In this document: positions 40,301-49,300 of the stretch, one piece after another | Layout: each line of letters begins with the position of its first letter | Position numbering within the stretch: position 1 is the first letter of the stretch | Notes under the pieces: generated by a model | Seen by the model: the letters and a program-made list of their open reading frames with translations, nothing else | Database searches by the model: none | Told to the model about the DNA's origin: nothing | Translations under genes and position numbers: made by a program | Source of the DNA: Ancylostoma caninum | Taxonomy: Eukaryota; Nematoda; Chromadorea; Rhabditida; Ancylostomatidae | Length of the DNA stretch: 64,000 bases | Direction: 5' to 3' | Assembly (NCBI GenBank): GCA_037903475.1 | Contig: JBAJFG010000047.1 | Coordinates: 2,518,001-2,582,000, forward strand

Positions 40301-43300
40301 TAAAAATTAAAAACAAAAACGAATAATTGCTTTCAAAAATTATGTCGTGTCGTGTAGATGACTTCTATGCGGATTGAAATCTTTCACATCCGTTATTGGC
40401 GCTAGTAATGACTACAGTAGTTACGCGCCTTGTATGTTATGTGTGTTTATTACATGGAAGACCCATGTGAGGATAAAACAACAAATCAGACAACAACAGA
40501 ACGGACTGAAAGTTGCGCTTCTTATTGAGCAAGTAGTGGAATTTCACAATTTTCAGTGCCTTGCACCGCTACGGTACGTCTACGCCAAAGAGCATTGCGG
40601 CACTAGTACTTGACCATGCTGGACGACCAGGACAACAAATAACATATGGTATGTTTAGGCTATTTACTCTGCTTTTTTGTTTTTTTTTTCATCTAAAATT
40701 TGCTATAGTATGTAATTTTCGGCGAAATACAAATGGCCCTATTCGATTCGCGAAATAATTCTTCGCTTTTCCCGTAGTTTTTAGTTCTCATCAGATGGAA
40801 TTGTGTATTATATGCCTCATTCACAATCATTAGGATAGTTTGTAATGTTCCTAATTGTTTAGGAAAACTTCTGAGCCGATCTAACAAAGTTGCGTTCATG
40901 CTGTTGAATAAGACTATCTCTGGAAAAGACAATACCAAGGTGAGTTCTAACTCCTTTACCACTGTTACTGTTTGTGGCTTCAACTTCCAACATGATAGTG
41001 CGTTTTCTAGGTCCCTATGTGCAAGCCAGGAGATCGCGTGGCCCTTATCTACCCAAATACGGAACCGCTAGCTTTTTTGGCGGCTTTCTATGGATGTATA
41101 CTGGCTGGTGTCGTACCTGTACCAGTGGAAGTACCGTTGACGAAACGGGTAAGGATGTGCTCCCACTGGTTTTGTCCTTTATGACTGGGGATTTGATGGC
41201 AATTTAGGATGCTGGCATACAACAACTAGGATTTCTATTAGGTAGCTGTGGCGTAAAAGTTGCACTGACCTCGGAGACTTGCTATAAGGTGAGCTGTTAA
41301 AATTTGGGTAGATGAGGAAGTAGTGAATGCTATCTGTGGTTCCAGGGGCTCCCTAAAAGCACAGCCTCATCCAGTTCTCTTCCGAAGACAACACCTTCCG
41401 GTTCGAGCTCACTGACTGGAACTTCTCAGGAAATTGTCGATTTGAAGTCGTGGCCGCGACTGTACTGGGTGATCACCGAGCATTTGGTGAGCTCTCCTTT
41501 GTTGTTTCTTGATTAATTCTTATGATTATTCTATACAAATTTTGCATATGGCTGCTTATATAGTAGAGATCTGCCTGGGATATGCATTTCTTCCAGAAAT
41601 TTAACCCAACTCTATTGAAGCAGTCATGATTACAGGCAAAACCTTCCCGAGATTGGACGGCTCCTCCCAGAGTAGCTGACGAGAGTATAGCTTACATCGA
41701 GTATTCGTGCGATCGCGAAGGAGCTGTGAAAGGTGTATGTATTTCACGACAATCCATGCTGGCACATTGCCGATCGATCACAGCTGCGATGGAGTATAAA
41801 CAAGGTAGGAAGCGTTCCTATTTCTTGGAGAGCTCTGGGGTTCCTTCATTCTGTTGTTCCATTAGTTCTTTTTTAAAGATTTATATGGATATTTTTTTAA
41901 ATTTTCACTTGCATCTGTATAAGTTTCGGTTGTTCCAGGTGATACCATGATCTGCGTGCTGGATTTCAAACGAGAAGTTGGGCTTTGGCATGCAGTCCTA
42001 GCATCAGTTTTCAATGGAATGCGAGTTGTTTTTGTGCCGTACTCATTGATGAAGATCAATCCAGCCAGCTGGATGCTCATGGCTACGAAATTGCAAGGTG
42101 ATCCTTCGAACCTGATTAGCATTAAAATAGTTTGTTCGAATATGATATCAGTTGCGATCGCTCCACCGATCCGCTGGAAATTTCCATTTTTTCAGCATCT
42201 GTTGCCCTTGTGAAGTCTCGAGACTTGCACTGGGGTCTACTAGCCACTCGTGACCACAAAGATGTCAATCTCTCCTCCCTGAAATCCCTACTGGTGGCTG
42301 ATGGAGCGAATCCATGGTCATTGTCGTCGTGCGACCAGTTCGCTGCTACCTTCGCTGCCCATGGATTGAGACCGGAGGCGATGTGTCCGTGTTCTGGAAG
42401 TTCAGAGACCGGAACCATATCGTTGAGAAAGTGAGTCGCTAGCTCTCGAGGGAAGGGCTTCTCTGCTCCTGTCTCAGTTAGCAATTACTGACAGTTCTAG
42501 GCGGACGTCGAGTGGTACTGGCAGCAGTGGTCGAGGAATACTGTCGATGGCTGCGCTTAGTCATTCAGTTGTTAGAGTGGACAAGGAGAATTCGCTTACG
42601 AGTTTAACTTTACAGGTGGGCTCACACTGTGATTTGGTAAATGATTGTGAATTGAGACATGAGCTATCTTAATCCTTCCATGAATTTCCAGGATGCCGGC
42701 CAAGTGATCCCAGGCGGTTCAGTGGTCGTGGTCAAACAAACGGGTCCACCACGACTTTGCCGGGCAGATGAGCTGGGAGAGATCTGCTTGTGCGCGAATT
42801 CTACGGGACATGCCTATTGGGGCTTGGAAGGGGTGTCTGCGGCGACTTTCAAGGTAACGCTGGAATACAGTATAAGTTCTACCATTAGTGCCTTTCAAAT
42901 TTCTTAAGAAATTTTTATTGATACATTTTTTGCATTTTCTTGGTATTTGCTGGGTATTTTTCATTTTTTGATGAGTACTGGTTGGCCTCAAGGAAAGTGC
43001 CTACTACATTGTTTGTATTCAATATGCTTTATGCGTTTTAGGCTGAACCATTAGGAGCAGACGACAGGCCTCTAGGACCAAGACGCTATGTTCGAAGTGG
43101 ACTAATTGGATTTATGGGACCAGTAAGTGACTCCTCGTCTGAATTTTGTAGAAAAATCGTTCACCATTTGTTGTTTCTGTGCTATTTCTCAAGTTTTGAA
43201 CCCACCGTTATGTTTTCTACGTGGTGAGACTTAGTGTACGATTTCCACGATTTCCAGGATGGTCTTGTATTTGTTGTTGGACGACGAACTGCACAACTAA

Positions 43301-46300
43301 GTGTCTCTGGACGACAACATTCAGCTGATGATATAATTGGTGAGTGTTCTGTGAAGCAATCCGATTTTCACGGCTTTTACCTGGTTTGGTAAAAAAATGG
43401 TTTCAGCTACTGTACTTGCTGTTGAGCCAATGCGATTCGTCTACCGAGGTCGAATAGCAGTGTTTTCGGTGTCAGTGCTCCGTGATGAGAGAATAGTCAT
43501 AGTAGCGGAGCAAAAGCCTGGTGCCACTGAGGAAGACGCGTTCACTGTGAGCTTCTTTTAGCATCTTTCACTTGTAACTTACCGGCTTTTAGTGTAACAG
43601 CTTGTGGGTTAAACATTGTTAGTTACATGTTGTTGTGTTGTTTTTGAGCTTGGCTGTTTGTTTTTTAGTGGATGTCACGAGTTCTACAGGCTGTAGATGC
43701 AATCCATCAAGTAGGCATCTATTGCCTAGCACTTGTTCCGGCTAATCAGCTACCGAAGGTGGGCGAGGCGTTTTCATCGCTGATTGATGTCATGTTTCCG
43801 TGTGCATGGGTAATTAGATGACATTTTCAGACGCCGCTAGGAGGAATACATGTCTCTGAGACGCGGCAACGATTTGAAGCTGGGGAACTGCATCCATCGA
43901 CACTTCTCATGTGCCCACATAGCTGTGTGATAAATCTACCAAAACCAAGGTTGGTTCGCATGAAGTTATAGGATACTCCTATAGAATGGAGCGAGGGGCG
44001 TGATGTATCCACTGGCGTTATTGGCTGGGACGAGGAACATTCCATGATTCAGTTGAGTACTAGGAATAGCACAAGTCGCACTATAATCACAAAGCATTGG
44101 CAAAGTGGAACCCTTGGATTTCGAGATATAATCAAATTTTAACGTGGAATCGCTTTCTAGATGATATATCTAACTTCCTAACTTCCACTCCATCAAGTCC
44201 TGAAGTACGATTTGTACCTTCCGCTATATTATTGCAGGGAAGTGCAACCGGATATCGGTCCAGCCTCGATGCTTGTCGGAAATCTAGTACAAGGTGTAAG
44301 AATTGCCGGAGCACAGGGACGTAGCTTGGGGCAAGAGGATGATATGGTTAGTTGTTTATGGTGGTTCTACTTCAACCTTCAAGTTCTCGGTTTTCCTTAC
44401 TTCTAGCATCTATCTTACGTTCTTTTTCAAGTTTTTAAACGCTTGGCAGTCTTTCTTATTTTTTGTTACATTTGTTCGCTTTTTTTGGTTTGAAATTTTC
44501 CTCCGAAGAGAATTACTTCTATTAAATTCATCTCCAGTGTTACCGAAGAGGCGAATTGCAGTAGGCTAGCTCTGCATATCGAAATGAAGCTACATGGTTT
44601 GGTGCCTCTCCTAACAAGGTGTTACAGTCTGAATACAATTTTGTCTCCGGGTCCTGGAAAGAAAAAGAACAATGGAAGCATGAGCACTTGTGGGACTAAA
44701 TCCCTTGAGCCTCTGCGTAATAGTGCAGTACGTTGCAAACTCAATTATTTCACCGCTCAAAGATTGGTGCATCAATTCCTATAGCTAGGAGAATTTTGTG
44801 ACCTTGGGACAACAGTATTATAAATGCCATATCGCCTGGTTCAATATAGCTTCAGGAGAGAGATAGGACGCATTTCGATCTGCTTAGTTGGTCTTTTCCG
44901 CCCACCCTGTAGGCTACTGTTCCCATACGCTTGTTCCATCTGAAATTTCGCAAAGAGTTACGCTTTTTTAAAGATATATGCTTGATATACGAGTTTTCCG
45001 CTGTTCAGAATCTCCTGGAAATTCTTCGCTCGAGAGCCTCTTCCTCGCCAGATCACAGATTGTTTACGCTCGTTACAGCCAAGAATCCTGAACATGACAC
45101 GGCAACATGTGCCAGCCTTCTAAAGTACGTTTTTTTTCCTGTAGAACGTCTCGATAACACTGAAAACGTGTTTGTGCTGTACTTAACATATAATCGCTGT
45201 TTTGAAGAAACCCAATTTATTGACGTAATTAAGGAGAGCGGAACGAATCGGTGCATTCCTCGTTGAGCGAGGGCGGCTGAATGCTGGCGACCATGTGGCG
45301 CTGATTTTCCCGCCTGGCATCGACTTTATTGCTGCGTTTTACGGTTGCCTTGTTGCTGGTAAGTGCATTTGCTCCACTGATTTTGCACTTGGTGATTGGA
45401 TGAGTGGGGTTAGATGAGTAGGTTCGTGAAGGTGGGGGTGGGAAGGCAATTATTGGTTTCCTTCTTCATTTTCTCTTGAAGTTTTACAAATACATGTCAA
45501 GGTTCTTATTCCAGGCGTTGTACCAGTATGCATACGAGCGCCGTCTGCTTCTTCGCTTCAGACAACGTTGCCATCCGTACGGATGATCGTCGACGTCAGC
45601 AAAGCGGTGGCAATAGTGTCGAACAGCGCTGTTTGCAAGCTTTTGAAGGTAATTTTTGAGTCTCTTGGAAAAATCCTTGGTTCTGAATCATATGATTATT
45701 TATTTTATCTCAAGACGCTTGTGGCTATCTTTCTCAAGAACTTTTTCTTTTGGTTCGAAGTGCCAATTATTAATTTAAGATAGGCTCATAATGAATTGGG
45801 GACCAGTTCTCGCATCTCTTTTTTGTGTTTATTTCTTTGCAACATTTCCTGTTCAGAGTAAGGAAGCTGCTCATCGAGTGGACTCGAAAGCCTGGCCTAT
45901 GATTCTGGACATCGAGGATTCCCCAGCCTCCTGGAAACGGAAAGTGAGCTCAGATCTGTCTGAACCACTGCCATCCGATGCCTGCTATTTGGTGCGCCTT
46001 TTAACATTAGATTACACTTCGTCTAGCATCTGAGGGGTTTTTTTTTTCAGGATTTCTCTGTAAGTACTACCGGACAACTGGTAGGAGTGATAGTTAGTGT
46101 GGGTGGAGCTTTGAGTATGTGCAGAAGTTTGAAAGTGAGTGGAGTTTGGGCTCTTATTTTGGTATTATGTTCATAGTGATTAGGCTGAAGTGGAAGTTTA
46201 TCTTCAGGTTACCTGTGAGTTGTATCCCTCACGTCTCGTAGCATTATGCCTGGATCCATATTCTGGGCTGGGCTTTGCGTTATGGTGCCTATCCAGCATT

Positions 46301-49300
46301 TACTCCGGACACCACACGGTCCTCATTCCACCAGCTGAGGTGGAAGCAAACCCTTCACTATGGCTGACGACAGTTTCGAACTTGAAAGGTTGGTGTAAGG
46401 CTATTAATCAAATGTTTCTGGGTTTTGAAGAGTTTTCTTCATTGTAGCTCGCGATACCTTCACTACATACGGGATTCTTGGGGTATGCATTCAGGAGCTA
46501 GCATCTCAGGTACCGACCCTGAAAGATAAGGGTGTAAATCTGGCTTGGTAAGATTCTTTAACCACTGCCCTCTAAGAATTGTTCAAGATGAGCCCCTGGA
46601 AATAATATGTTCAGTGTCCGAACATGTGTGGTAATAGCCGAGGAGCGACCACGAGCCACTTTGGTGAACGCATTTTCCCGAATATTCGCCCCACTAGGAT
46701 TGTCTCCAAGAGCTGTATCGACGTCATTTGGCTGCAGAGTAAATTCGGCAATTTGTATGCAGGTATGTGTGCAGCATTCTCAGTTGATGCGGTTTTGAAT
46801 TTCTACTGTTTTTTTTTATTAAAGGGTGCTTCTGGTCCTGACCCCTCAAGCGTATACGTGGATGCCCGAGCGTTGAGGAATGATAGAGTTACCCTGGTTG
46901 GCAAAGGAGCTCCGCATAGTTTACTATTGATGGAGAGCGGAAAGGTTCATAATTTTTTTCCACTTTTGCATCTTTTTTTGCCTTTTTTGAGATCCTTGTA
47001 AAGACGTTTATGGATCTTGAAAGATACGGTAGATGTTAGATTCATCCATAATTTATTTGTCCCTTAATCTTTTGAGGTGTAAACTGCATTTTGTTTATTA
47101 CATTGGAAGAGCTCTTTTATCAATTTTTTAAAGTGTAAACTGCATTCTGTTTGTTACATAGGGGTTGCTCTTTTATCTTTATTCTCTTCAAATTTTATAT
47201 ATTTGGTGTTCTTTTTTCTTGTTGAAGAAATGATGTTTTCAGCTCCTCCCTGGAGTGAAAGTGGTAATAGCGAATCCAGAAACACGTGGACAATGTGCAG
47301 ATTCACATCTTGGCGAAATATGGGTATGTCTTCTTGGAAGTTTAAAATTTTTCTATTCGCCAGAAGTCTGAATGACACCGTATTAGTTTTTGATTCATAA
47401 TAGCGTTCGAGATTGCAGGGTCACCCCACCTTACCATGTATTTTTTTCTCTCTTTTTCACATGACCGCATTTCTTGCTTTGCGTTATAACTTCTTTTGAA
47501 CTTACGGATTCTTCTCTTCAGGTTTCCTCACCACACAACGCCATCGGGTACTTTACGGTGTATGGTGAAGAGACGAATCTTCACACGGATCATTTCAATG
47601 CTAGACTTGCATTCGGTGATACAATGACCAGGTACTGTATACATTTACAATTCAGCTACAATTAACTCGTTTAATTTGTGAAGTGAGGGTGTAGGGCATG
47701 GCTAGAGAGGAACGCTGCCATTAGTCCTCGGTTTTTGCAAACAGTTTACCCACGGCCTGGGTGCATCATTGAGATTACTTAGGGTAAAAGTGTTGGCGCC
47801 CATATTGACTGGGTAAATTTGTGGAGTGTTAGCGCGTTTACTCGACAATCTCATCTATGCATATGGCCTCTGCGTATACCTGAGATTGCTTTATGAGATT
47901 ATTCGCTGGATTGCTTTACAGCAATGGGTATGTGTGGGAGCGCTATATTGATCTCACCATAGAGGCACAGAGTTATTCAAGAGACGTTTCTGGTGTCGTT
48001 TCCTATCTTTGGAGTCTTCAGGATGCCGAAGATGTTCTTCGCCCATGTTCTTCTGATATTATGACTTTTAGGTTTGCGCGCACGGGTTACCTCGGTTTCC
48101 TGCGACAAACTCAGTCAATTACCGAGGATGGAGAACTACATGATGCGGTTTTCGTTGTGGGAGCACTTGAGGAGACGCTCATGCTCCGTGGTATGCGTTA
48201 CCATCCAGTTGACATCGAATCTACCGTGTCTCGATGTCATAAGTACTTAGGGGATTGGTGAGTTTTGGTCTCTGTTGTTTTGTGCATTGTTTGATTTGGA
48301 TCATAGAAAGGTTATTTTAGTGCTGTATTCACGTGGAGTCATTTAATAGTCGTTGTCGCGGAATGCACTGGAGCTGAGAACGATGCGCTGGATTTAGTGC
48401 CCGCAGTGACGTCATCGGTGGGAACGGATTTTTAATTTTTGGCTTTTTGTTGTTATACTTCCATTTTTGTATAGTTACATCAAATTCATTGGCACAATTC
48501 TCCTAAGATTTTTGTTGCTATGAATTTATAACCATGTGATCTTCAATTTTACTAGCGTACATATTCCTAAAATATCGGCATTGAAGGTCTAGAGTAACTG
48601 CGCCTTCATAATATGATGTTTCATGTTGCTATCATCTGCTTTATGCATAAGTGAAGGCTCATGCAGCGGGAACTAGTTTGGCGGATTACGGGATGAAACA
48701 AAAACATGGTGTTCAACTGAAGACCTGGGTGGTACTAATCTTCTGCCTATAATCTGCTGAACTGTTCATTGTACTGAATACCAATTTCGTCACTCGCATT
48801 AGGGGTTGGAAAACTTTTTCTCTTGGCAAATTTGCAGGAATTCGTGTATGGGGTGGTATCTCCATCTACGTTTATAAAGCTCTCAAGCTCGACGACCAGT
48901 TGGGACACTTCTTTTGAGCAATGATGGGAATCAATAGAACTATCATGTATAATATTAGGTTGTGTACCAATTAATTGCGTTTTTTGACGCGTAACTTTAA
49001 ACGTTTACAACTCGGCTCAAACGGAAGTTTATTAGACAAAATAAGAACCATTAGAATCTACGCATTTTTGCCAACGTTTCACAAGATCATAAATTCCCTT
49101 GCGGTAGAAGTCCGAACTTCTGGAGGCTATGAACTCGTTGAAGGCATTTTCAGCATCGGTCTGACTTTTGAATACTCTTCCCTTGATGAAGTTGTCGAGG
49201 TTATCGAAAAAGTGATAATCGGTTGGCGAAAGGTTTGATGAGTATGCCGGATGAGGCAGTACTTCGTACCCAAGGTCCTTTAACTTCTGCAGCGTTTTTC

